Positions 22,260-28,283 of a stretch of DNA of 28,283 bases are shown in pieces. Position 1 is the stretch's first letter. The number at the start of each line of letters is the position of its first letter. A model generated the notes under the pieces. It saw only the letters and a program-made list of their open reading frames with translations, had not been told where the DNA came from and made no database searches. A program made the translations under genes and the position numbers. The stretch covers positions 1 through 28,283 of the forward strand of contig JAEXAG010000114.1 of the NCBI GenBank assembly GCA_023394655.1, in the 5' to 3' direction. This DNA is from Pseudomonadota bacterium. Its GTDB lineage: Bacteria; Pseudomonadota; Gammaproteobacteria; Xanthomonadales; Xanthomonadaceae.

Positions 22260-25070
22260 TCAGGGCGCGGGCGCGAGGTCGAGCCCGTGCCGCGACCATG
22301 CAGCGCGGATGGCGGCGGCGGCAGCGGCGATCTCCGGCCGCGAACGGCTGGCCATTCGCCGGCGACGATCCAGCGTGCAGCGCAGGCCCGCCTCCAGCAA
22401 CACGTCGTGCGCTTCCAGCAACGCAGTCGCCTCGTCATCGTCCAACCGGCGGCTGCGTGCCAGCGCGCGCAGCAGTTCGTCGCTGGCATGCGGCCAACCG
22501 CCTTCGGGCGCCGGCGGCCCGGCGGCGAGTACGCGCCATTGCAGCAGGAACTCCAAGTCCACCAGCCCGCCCTCGCCCTGCTTGAGATCGAGTGATTCGG
22601 CATCGCTCCGGTCGAGCCCGGCGCGCATCCGGGCGCGCATCGCCACGACTTCATCCCGCAGGGTCTCCGCATCGCGCGACATCGAGAGCGCCTCGTCACG
22701 GACCTGGCCGAAGCGTTCGGCCAGCGCCGCGTCGCCGGCCACGCATCGCGCGCGCACCAGCGCCTGCCGCTCCCATGTCCAGGCGCGCTCGCGCTGGTAA
22801 TCGGCAAAGCCCTGCAAGGTGGAAACCAGCATCGCCTTGCTGCCATCCGGGCGCAGGCGCACGTCGACGTCGAACAGCCGTCCGGCCGCGGTCGGCACCT
22901 GCAGGTAGCCGACGATCTTCTGCGCCATGCGCGCGTGCCAGCGTTGTGCGTCGAGTGGCCGACGACCGTCGGACTCGGCATCCGGCGCTGCCTCGTACAG
23001 GAACACCAGATCGAGGTCGGAACCGAAGCCGAGTTCGCGGCCCCCGAGGCTGCCGTAGCCGATCACGGCGAAGCGCGCATCGGGAATCCGGCCATGCTGG
23101 GCCTGCAGCTCGGCATCGGCGATCGAGACCACCGCCGCCAGCACCGCGTCGGCAAGTTCGGCCAGCTGCCGGGTGCTGTCGCTCGCCGGCTGGCGGCCAT
23201 CCAGCGCGGCCAGCGCGATGCGGAAGCTGATCGCCTGGCGGGTCTCGTTGAGCAGGCGCAGCGCGCTGTCGATATCGCCATCGGCCTGGTCCACGGTCGC
23301 CATACAGGTTTCCGCCATTTCCCCTGCATCGGGGATCGGGCCGCTGGCGCGGCTGTCCAGCAATTCGTCGAGCAGCAGCGGGTACTTCGCCAGCCGCTCG
23401 CCGAGCAGCGCGCTGCGCGAGAGCGCATCCACCAGCCGCGCCAGGGCCTGCGGCTGCTCGTCCAGCAGCACGAGGTAGCTGCTGCGCCTGAGCACGTTCT
23501 GCACCAGCGCCAGCACCCGCTTCAAGGCCGCATCCGGCTGCGAGGCCCCGGCACTGGCGGCGATCAGGGCCGGCATCACCCGATCCAGCCGCGCCCGCCC
23601 GATGTCCGAGCTCTGCCGGGCGGTCGCGCCGCGCAGGAAATCGCGCAGCTGCGCATCGAGCGCCTCGGCTTCCACGAATCCGGCATCGGCCAGCACCTCG
23701 GCATCGCCGCCATCGGGCAACAGCTTCCAGTAGCCGGCCAGTGCATCGGGTTTGCGATGCTTCCGGCGCTGGGCGAGGAGCGCCTCGAACTCGGTGGACA
23801 CCGTGGCACGCACCGCATCCAGCGCTTCCAGCAGCGCGGGCCAGCCTGCGTGCCCGAGCGCCCAGGCGATCCGCTCGCGTTGCGCCGGATCGACCGGCAA
23901 CGCGTGGGTCTGGGCATCGGCCATCATCTGCAGGCGGTTCTCCAGCCGGCGCAGGAAGCGGTAGGCCTCGGCAAGCCGCCGACCGGTTTCCGGCTCGATC
24001 TGCCCGGCTTCGACCAGCACCCGCATCGAGGGCAGCAGCCCGCGGCATTGCAGCGCCGGCTCACGTCCGGCACGGATCAACTGCAGGGCCTGGACGAGGA
24101 ATTCGATCTCGCGGATGCCGCCGGGGCCACGCTTGATGTCGCCGGCCATGTCCTTGCGCGCGACTTCCGCCGCGATCAGCGCCTTCATCCCGCGCAGGCC
24201 CTCGAGCGCACCGAAATCCAGATAGCGCCGATAGACGAAGGGCTGGATGAGATCGAGGAAGCGTTCGCCGGCCTCCCGATCGCCGGCCACCGGGCGCGCC
24301 TTCTGCCAGGCGTAACGTTCCCAGTCGCGGCCTTCGCGCTGGAAATACTGCTCGAGTGCGGCGAAGGACCAGGCCACCCGGCCGGCATTGCCGTAGGGCC
24401 GCAGGCGCAGGTCCACGCGATGGCTGAAGCCATCGGCGGTCGGCTCGTCGAGCAGGCGCGCCAGTTGCTGCCCCAACCGCGCGAACCAGGTTTCCGCCGA
24501 CAAGGGCCGCGGTCCGTCGCTCTCGCCCTCGTGCTCGTAGGCATAGACCAGATCGATGTCGGAGCTGAAGTTGAGCTCGCCGCCGCCAAGCTTGCCGAGG
24601 CCGAACACCACCAGCCGCACGGGCCGGCCATCGGCATCGCGGACCACGCCGTGGCGGGCCGCGAAAGTCTCCTGCAGCGCATCCAGTGCCAGCAACAGGC
24701 ATTCCTCCGCCAGCCGCGTGGTGCCGCGGAGCGTCGCTTCGACATCGTCCAGGCCGAGCAGATCGCGCCAGGCCAGGCGCGTGGATTCGGCCGCGCGATG
24801 GCGCCTCAGCAGCGCCGGCCATTCGGCGCTCGCGCCGGGTTCGAACTTCGGCGGCGGCAAGGGCGAGGCCCCGTCATCGGCCAGCAGTCGCTGGAGAAGT
24901 TCCGGCTGGCGCGCCAGCGTGTCGATGGCGAAATCGCTGCCGATCGCCACCCGCGCAATGCGCGCGGCATCTTCCGGTGCCAGTGCGGCGCCGCCCAGCC
25001 GCTCGATGGCGCGCGAGGCGACGGGTGCGAATGCTTGCGGGATTCCATCGGTTTCCATGGCCGCGATCAT
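22260..25070 (-). CDS. glnE: Bifunctional glutamine synthetase adenylyltransferase/deadenylylase
   Basis: The product has 936 residues, the usual GlnE length. It switches glutamine synthetase off by adenylylation and on by deadenylylation, under control of PII and glutamine. Two nucleotidyltransferase domains are visible: the N-terminal deadenylylase half with FGLGKLGGGELNFSSDIDLVY (about 165), RVDLRLRPYG and DIKRGPGGIREIEFLVQ, and the C-terminal adenylylase half with GYGSLGGRELGFGSDLDLVF (about 685), DVDVRLRPDG and GEGGLVDLEFL. All metal-binding Asp pairs are present. ATGs at 25070 and 25058 are both possible; neither has a good ribosome-binding site. The T tract of a strong terminator ends only 12 bases upstream, which is odd (see findings). 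Confidence 0.96.
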   Translation of the reverse strand: MIAAMETDGIPQAFAPVASRAIERLGGAALAPEDAARIARVAIGSDFAIDTLARQPELLQRLLADDGASPLPPPKFEPGASAEWPALLRRHRAAESTRLAWRDLLGLDDVEATLRGTTRLAEECLLLALDALQETFAARHGVVRDADGRPVRLVVFGLGKLGGGELNFSSDIDLVYAYEHEGESDGPRPLSAETWFARLGQQLARLLDEPTADGFSHRVDLRLRPYGNAGRVAWSFAALEQYFQREGRDWERYAWQKARPVAGDREAGERFLDLIQPFVYRRYLDFGALEGLRGMKALIAAEVARKDMAGDIKRGPGGIREIEFLVQALQLIRAGREPALQCRGLLPSMRVLVEAGQIEPETGRRLAEAYRFLRRLENRLQMMADAQTHALPVDPAQRERIAWALGHAGWPALLEALDAVRATVSTEFEALLAQRRKHRKPDALAGYWKLLPDGGDAEVLADAGFVEAEALDAQLRDFLRGATARQSSDIGRARLDRVMPALIAASAGASQPDAALKRVLALVQNVLRRSSYLVLLDEQPQALARLVDALSRSALLGERLAKYPLLLDELLDSRASGPIPDAGEMAETCMATVDQADGDIDSALRLLNETRQAISFRIALAALDGRQPASDSTRQLAELADAVLAAVVSIADAELQAQHGRIPDARFAVIGYGSLGGRELGFGSDLDLVFLYEAAPDAESDGRRPLDAQRWHARMAQKIVGYLQVPTAAGRLFDVDVRLRPDGSKAMLVSTLQGFADYQRERAWTWERQALVRARCVAGDAALAERFGQVRDEALSMSRDAETLRDEVVAMRARMRAGLDRSDAESLDLKQGEGGLVDLEFLLQWRVLAAGPPAPEGGWPHASDELLRALARSRRLDDDEATALLEAHDVLLEAGLRCTLDRRRRMASRSRPEIAAAAAAIRAAWSRHGLDLAPAP

Positions 25071-25081
25071 GGCATGGCCCG

Positions 25082-25121
25082 GAAAACAAAAACCCGCCAG
25101 TGCACTGGGCACTGGCGGGTT
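25082..25121 (-). terminator. Strong Rho-independent terminator after lpxC / in the glnE leader
   Basis: On the minus strand AACCCGCCAGTGC (25121-25109) pairs perfectly with GCACTGGCGGGTT (25103-25091) over a five-base loop. It is followed by a T-rich tail TTTTTGTTTT (25092-25083). This is a textbook intrinsic terminator. It lies about 90 bases after the lpxC stop and 12 to 24 bases before the two possible glnE starts. A second hairpin, GGCGCT/AGCGCC (25150-25145 with 25127-25122), precedes it directly. Confidence 0.9.
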
Positions 25122-25153
25122 GGCGCTCCCTCCCCCACGTCGGAAGCGCCTTC

Positions 25154-25183
25154 ATCATTCAATAACATCTGCCCCAATTGCAA
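25154..25183 (-). promoter_or_regulatory. Candidate promoter for glnE
   Basis: On the minus strand TTGCAA (25183-25178) is followed after 18 bases by AATGAT (25159-25154), in the only AT-rich patch between lpxC and glnE. If used, the transcript would carry both leader hairpins ahead of glnE. The match is modest. Confidence 0.35.
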
Positions 25184-25210
25184 GTCGCGGTGCGGAAACC
25201 GCGAATCAGG

Positions 25211-26128
25211 TCACGCCGAGGCCGGCAGCAGCGGGGCATACATCGGCAATGGCATGGACGCCTCGTCATCGAAGCTGACCAGCTCCCACGCGCTTTCATC
25301 GGCCAGCAGCGCGCGCACCAGCTTGTTGTTGAGCGCGTGCCCGGACTTGAAACCCTCGTAGGCGCCGATGATGGGGTGGCCGGCGAGGTAGAGGTCACCG
25401 ATCGCATCGAGAATCTTGTGGCGCACGAATTCGTCGGCGTAGCGCAGGCCGTCCTCGTTGAGCACGCGGAACTCGTCGAGCACGATGGCGTTGTCCATCG
25501 ATCCGCCGAGGCCGAGGTTGCGCTCGCGCATGTATTCGAGATCGCGCATGAAACCGAAGGTGCGCGCGCGGCTCACTTCATGGATGTAGTTGGCGGTGCT
25601 GAATTCCACCCGCGCGGTCGATTGCGAGGTCGGGATCGCCGGGTGGTTGAATTCCACGGTGAAATCCAGGCGGAAGCCGTCGTGCGGGCGGAAGCGGGCG
25701 ATCTTGTCGCCGTCGCGCACTTCGACTTCGCGCAGGATGCGGATGAAGCGCTTCGGCGCGTCCTGCTCGACGATGCCGGCGGACTGCAGCAGGAACACGA
25801 ACGGACCCGCGGAACCATCCATGATCGGCACTTCGGCCGCGGACAGCTCGACCCAGGCGTTGTCGATGCCGAGCCCGGCCAGCGCGGAAAGCAGGTGCTC
25901 GACGGTTTGCACCTTGGCCTCGCCGCAGGAAAGCCCCGTGCATAGCGTGGTCTCGGTGACCAGCTCACCGCGCGCGGGCACTTCGACCACGGGCAGCAGA
26001 TCGATGCGCCGGAACACGATGCCGGTATCCACCGGCGCGGGACGCAGGGTGAGGAACACTTTTTCGCCACTGTGCAGGCCGACGCCGGTCGCACGGATCA
26101 GGTTTTTCAGGGTGCGCTGTCGACTCAT
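25211..26128 (-). CDS. lpxC: UDP-3-O-acyl-N-acetylglucosamine deacetylase LpxC
   Basis: This 305-residue zinc enzyme performs the committed step of lipid A synthesis in the cytosol. Zinc ligands are His78 (TVEHLLSALAG), His237 and Asp241 (HKILDAIGDL), and His264 (KSGHALNN) is the catalytic general acid. The N-terminus RQRTLKNLIRATGVGLHSGEKV is the family start. PIMDGSAGPFVFLL and SRARTFGFMRDLEYMR are present. The ATG at 26128 reproduces the standard N-terminus. It follows ftsZ in the same direction, as at the end of most proteobacterial dcw clusters. The C-terminal tail (MYAPLLPASA) is short, a region that in E. coli controls FtsH degradation. Confidence 0.98.
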   Translation of the reverse strand: MSRQRTLKNLIRATGVGLHSGEKVFLTLRPAPVDTGIVFRRIDLLPVVEVPARGELVTETTLCTGLSCGEAKVQTVEHLLSALAGLGIDNAWVELSAAEVPIMDGSAGPFVFLLQSAGIVEQDAPKRFIRILREVEVRDGDKIARFRPHDGFRLDFTVEFNHPAIPTSQSTARVEFSTANYIHEVSRARTFGFMRDLEYMRERNLGLGGSMDNAIVLDEFRVLNEDGLRYADEFVRHKILDAIGDLYLAGHPIIGAYEGFKSGHALNNKLVRALLADESAWELVSFDDEASMPLPMYAPLLPASA

Positions 26129-26155
26129 GGCGCCTCGGAAACGGAAAAATGGCGA

Positions 26156-26184
26156 TTCAGCAGGTTATCACGCGGCTTGCTGAA
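26156..26184. promoter_or_regulatory. Inverted repeat in the lpxC upstream region
   Basis: TTCAGCA (26156-26162) and TGCTGAA (26178-26184) form a perfect dyad with a 15-base spacer. The spacer contains, on the minus strand, GATAAC (26169-26164), a possible -10 for lpxC. No good -35 accompanies it. The geometry is that of an operator straddling a promoter, 28 bases before the lpxC ATG. Confidence 0.4.
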
Positions 26185-26204
26185 CACCGGCCCAGCAAAA
26201 CGCC

Positions 26205-26241
26205 GGGAAGAAAGGCGCCGCGCGGGAAAGCCGTGCGGCGC
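26205..26241 (-). terminator. Terminator-like hairpin downstream of ftsZ
   Basis: On the minus strand GCGCCGCACGG (26241-26231) pairs with CCGCGCGGCGC (26225-26215), 11 positions with one mismatch, over loop CTTTC. It is followed by the pyrimidine-rich CTTTCTTCCC. It could end the ftsZ transcript, leaving lpxC to its own promoter. Confidence 0.5.
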
Positions 26242-26309
26242 AAGGGGACATGCGATGCGCGGAACGCACCGTTGCATGGGTGCCGGCATGGCCGGGGGGT
26301 GCAGCAGAC

Positions 26310-26338
26310 CCGCGCGACCCGGGGTGCGGGTCACGCGG
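26310..26338 (-). other. Hairpin just after the ftsZ stop
   Basis: CCGCG (26310-26314) plus GACCC (26316-26320) pair with GGGTC (26328-26332) plus CGCGG (26334-26338), ten pairs with one mismatch and a seven-base loop, starting 22 bases after the ftsZ stop. There is no T tract; it may stabilise or help terminate the ftsZ mRNA. Confidence 0.4.
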
Positions 26339-26360
26339 AGCCTTCGTGTCGTGGCGGGGC

Positions 26361-27632
26361 TCAGTCCGCCTGGCGACGCAGGAAGGCCGGGATGTCCAGA
26401 TAGTCCGCGCCACCGAAATCGGCCGCCTTCGGCGCGGCGCTCTCCGCCGGTGCGGAAGGCGCGGGCGAAGGCGCGGCGCCGCGGCGCAGGCCCGACGCCA
26501 GTCCCTGTGCCGGGTTGAAGGCGTGCACCGGGACATCATCGATCGGCAGGCCGGTGGTGCCATCGCGCTTGGCCACCTGCGGCTGCGGGACGATTTCCAT
26601 CTGCGGGCGCTGGCGCGGCTGGCGCACCGACTCGTAGCCGAAATCGTTGCGCACGGGCTGGCGCGCGGCGTTGCGGTTGAGGCCGGTGGCGACCACGGTC
26701 ACCTTGACCTCGTCCTGCATCTCGGCGTCGAGCGCGGTGCCGATGACCACGGTGGCGTCCTCGGAAGCGAACTCGCCCACCACGCGGCCGATCTCGTCGA
26801 ACTCGGCCATGGTGAGGTCGGAGCCGGAGGTGATGTTCACCAGGATGCCGTTCGCGCCCTGCAGGTTGATGTCGTCGAGCAGCGGGTTCTGGATCGCCGC
26901 CTCGGCCGCGGCCTGCGCGCGGTCGTCGCCGCGTGCGATGCCGGTGCCCATCATCGCCAGGCCCATCTCGTTCATGACGGTGCGCACGTCGGCGAAGTCG
27001 ACGTTGATCAGGCCCGGGCGCACGATCAGGTCGGCGATGCCCTGCACCGCGCCGTGCAGCACGTTGTTGGCCTCGCGGAACACCTGGACCATCGTGGCGG
27101 TGCGGCCGAGCACGGTGATCAGCTTCTCGTTCGGGATGGTGATCAGCGAATCGACGTGCTGCTCGAGCTCCTCGATGCCCTTGAGCGCGACCTGCATGCG
27201 GCGCTTGCCCTCGAACGGGAACGGCTTGGTCACCACGGCCACGGTCAGGATGCCCATTTCCTTGGCCAGCTGCGCCACCACCGGCGCCGCGCCGGTGCCG
27301 GTGCCACCGCCCATGCCGGCGGTGATGAACACCATGTCCGCGCCCTGCAGGGCATCCATGATGCGTTCGCGGTCCTCGAGCGCGGCCTGGCGGCCCACTT
27401 CGGGGTTGGCGCCGGCGCCGAGGCCCTTGGTGACGTTGGTACCGAGCTGCAGCTGCAGCTTGGCGCCGCAGTTCTTGATCGCCTGGGCGTCGGTGTTGGC
27501 GGTGATGAACTCCACTCCGTCCACGCCGCTGTTGACCATGTGCGCGACCGCGTTGCCGCCGCCGCCGCCCACGCCCACCACCTTGATGACCGCGTTGGGC
27601 GCCATCTTTTCCATCAGTTCGAAAGTTGCCAT
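26361..27632 (-). CDS. ftsZ: Cell division protein FtsZ
   Basis: This 423-residue tubulin-like GTPase polymerises into the Z ring. The GTP-binding start VIKVVGVGGGGGNAVAHM (about 15-32), the tubulin signature GGGTGTG (108-114), the T7 synergy loop region (NVDFADVRTVM) and MGTGIARGDDRA are all intact. A variable linker of about 80 residues leads to the conserved C-terminal peptide DYLDIPAFLRRQAD, which binds FtsA and ZipA. The ATG at 27632 is preferred over the ATG two codons upstream because AGAGG is then correctly spaced. The frame stays open for 76 codons upstream, but that stretch is Lys/Arg-rich low-complexity and does not look like FtsZ. Confidence 0.97.
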   Translation of the reverse strand: MATFELMEKMAPNAVIKVVGVGGGGGNAVAHMVNSGVDGVEFITANTDAQAIKNCGAKLQLQLGTNVTKGLGAGANPEVGRQAALEDRERIMDALQGADMVFITAGMGGGTGTGAAPVVAQLAKEMGILTVAVVTKPFPFEGKRRMQVALKGIEELEQHVDSLITIPNEKLITVLGRTATMVQVFREANNVLHGAVQGIADLIVRPGLINVDFADVRTVMNEMGLAMMGTGIARGDDRAQAAAEAAIQNPLLDDINLQGANGILVNITSGSDLTMAEFDEIGRVVGEFASEDATVVIGTALDAEMQDEVKVTVVATGLNRNAARQPVRNDFGYESVRQPRQRPQMEIVPQPQVAKRDGTTGLPIDDVPVHAFNPAQGLASGLRRGAAPSPAPSAPAESAAPKAADFGGADYLDIPAFLRRQAD

Positions 27633-27867
27633 GTCCATGTCCTCTGGGTTGAGCCGCGACGGTCGCGGGGCGGGAGTTTCGGACTCCTTCGCACCGACGC
27701 CGCGCTGGCGTTCTTGTTCTGTTCTTCGTTTGGAATTCTTGCCGACTTTGCCTTTCCTGCCTACCGTCCCGCGCCGCTTTTTTTCCGCTTTTCCGTCACT
27801 CGTTGCCGTCCGTTCCGCTTTCCTTCCCGCTTTGCCACGCCTTCGCCGCCATGCCGCCAACCACCGC
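27633..27867 (-). promoter_or_regulatory. Purine-rich ftsA-ftsZ intergenic leader with repeated GGA motifs
   Basis: This 235-base gap is markedly purine-rich on the coding strand. It contains 11 GGA triplets, among them near-repeats GGAAAGCGGAA (27823-27813) and GGAAAAGCGGAA (27794-27783), and a run of seven A (complement of the T run at 27778-27784). A small hairpin, CCGCGA (27654-27659) / TCGCGG (27663-27668), lies about 25 bases before the start. GGA motifs are the core of RsmA/CsrA binding sites, so a post-transcriptional leader is possible. No clear sigma-70 promoter was found. Confidence 0.4.
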
Positions 27868-28283
27868 TCAGAACTGGCCGTTGTACCAATCCTTGAATTT
27901 CTTCAGGAACCCCATGCCGCGTCCCGCCGGAAGCAGCGGCCGGCTCTTCGGTCCCTCCATCCGGCTGCCCATCAGCAGCAGGCCGACGCCGGTGGCGTGC
28001 ACCGGGTTGCCCACCACTTCGGCCAGCCCCGCCACGTGCTGCGGGATGCCCACGCGCACCGGCATCTGCAGCATCTCCTCGGCCAGCTCGACCACGCCTT
28101 CCATCTTCGAGCCGCCACCGGTGAGCACCATGCCGGCGCGCACCAGCTCCTCGAAGCCGGAGCGGCGCAACTCGGCCTGCACCATCTCGAAGATTTCCTC
28201 GTAGCGCCCCTGCACCGCCTGCGCCAGCGCGTGGCGCGGCAGACGGCGCGGCGGGCGGTCGCCCACGCTGGGCACCTGGATGC
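27868..28283 (-). CDS. ftsA: Cell division protein FtsA, C-terminal part (5' truncated by window)
   Basis: The last 138 or so residues of the actin-like protein that ties FtsZ to the membrane are visible. The visible part starts IQVPSVGDRPPRRLPRHALAQ. GMVLTGGGSKMEGVVELAEEML is the actin-family adenosine motif, followed by NPVHATGVGLLLMG. The C-terminus MGFLKKFKDWYNGQF is the amphipathic membrane-targeting helix typical of FtsA. The frame is open to the window edge. ftsZ follows after 235 bases, a longer gap than in many relatives. Confidence 0.96.
   Translation of the reverse strand, partial: IQVPSVGDRPPRRLPRHALAQAVQGRYEEIFEMVQAELRRSGFEELVRAGMVLTGGGSKMEGVVELAEEMLQMPVRVGIPQHVAGLAEVVGNPVHATGVGLLLMGSRMEGPKSRPLLPAGRGMGFLKKFKDWYNGQF

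Noticed and set aside
22935..25361. 808-codon open frame on the plus strand opposite glnE and the lpxC end
   Set aside because: It runs across two real genes and a terminator, with antisense-type composition (Gln, His, Arg, Ala) and no family motif.
27633..27860. N-terminal extension of FtsZ by 76 codons
   Set aside because: The peptide is Lys/Arg-rich and unlike any FtsZ N-terminus, while a well-spaced AGAGG supports the ATG at 27632. Kept only as a point to check.
26250..27896. 548-codon plus-strand frame opposite ftsZ
   Set aside because: It is a shadow of ftsZ, which has every conserved motif on the minus strand.

Overview
The window is a gene-dense, GC-rich piece of core chromosome. 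Gene order and protein sequence point to a gammaproteobacterium of the Xanthomonadaceae/Lysobacteraceae (a relative of Xanthomonas, Lysobacter, Luteimonas or Thermomonas). Evidence for this is the ahpC, ahpF-oxyR-orfX order reported for Xanthomonas, AhpC and LptD sequences of Xanthomonas type, a GNAAQ-type UbiH next to a second UbiH-family hydroxylase, and ftsA-ftsZ-lpxC. I see no insertion sequence, prophage, CRISPR array, tRNA or rRNA. No gene-free stretch exceeds about 235 bases.

Layout. (1) 1-833: 3' end of an Lhr-type helicase. (2) 954-4932: peroxide-defence cluster ahpC, ahpF, oxyR and a membrane-anchored orfX-like gene. An AT-rich promoter lies before ahpC, a long palindrome between ahpC and ahpF, and a tight hairpin just before oxyR. 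(3) 4952-6150 (minus): EamA transporter and DUF2007 protein. (4) 6219-9979: glnS, a Cys-rich lipoprotein, a nucleoside deaminase and rlmM, closely spaced or overlapping. (5) 9986-12820 (minus): ubiH, a UbiI-like hydroxylase and a small exported protein. (6) 12872-14960: membrane protein, PduO-type cobalamin adenosyltransferase and histone-deacetylase-family protein, almost without gaps. (7) 15059-22250: lptD-surA-pdxA-csaA-like-rsmA-apaG-apaH, the classical lptD...apaH operon with a CsaA-like gene added. (8) 22260-25070 (minus): glnE. (9) 25211-28283 (minus): lpxC, ftsZ and the 3' end of ftsA, the tail of the division/cell-wall cluster.

How the genes fit together. AhpC and AhpF detoxify peroxides under OxyR. 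LptD and SurA build the outer membrane for which LpxC commits lipid A. UbiH and the UbiI-like enzyme hydroxylate the ubiquinone ring. The B12 block pairs a possible vitamin transporter with the enzyme that makes adenosylcobalamin.

I did not find a convincing novel multi-gene system. The items most worth a second look are regulatory: a strong terminator hairpin in the glnE leader, mutually exclusive hairpins between ahpC and ahpF, a hairpin occupying the ribosome-binding region of oxyR, and a purine-rich ftsZ leader with 11 GGA motifs. Among genes, the uncharacterised ones coupled to known enzymes stand out (orfX-like, Cys-rich lipoprotein, exported protein after ubiI, membrane protein before the adenosyltransferase, CsaA-like insertion).
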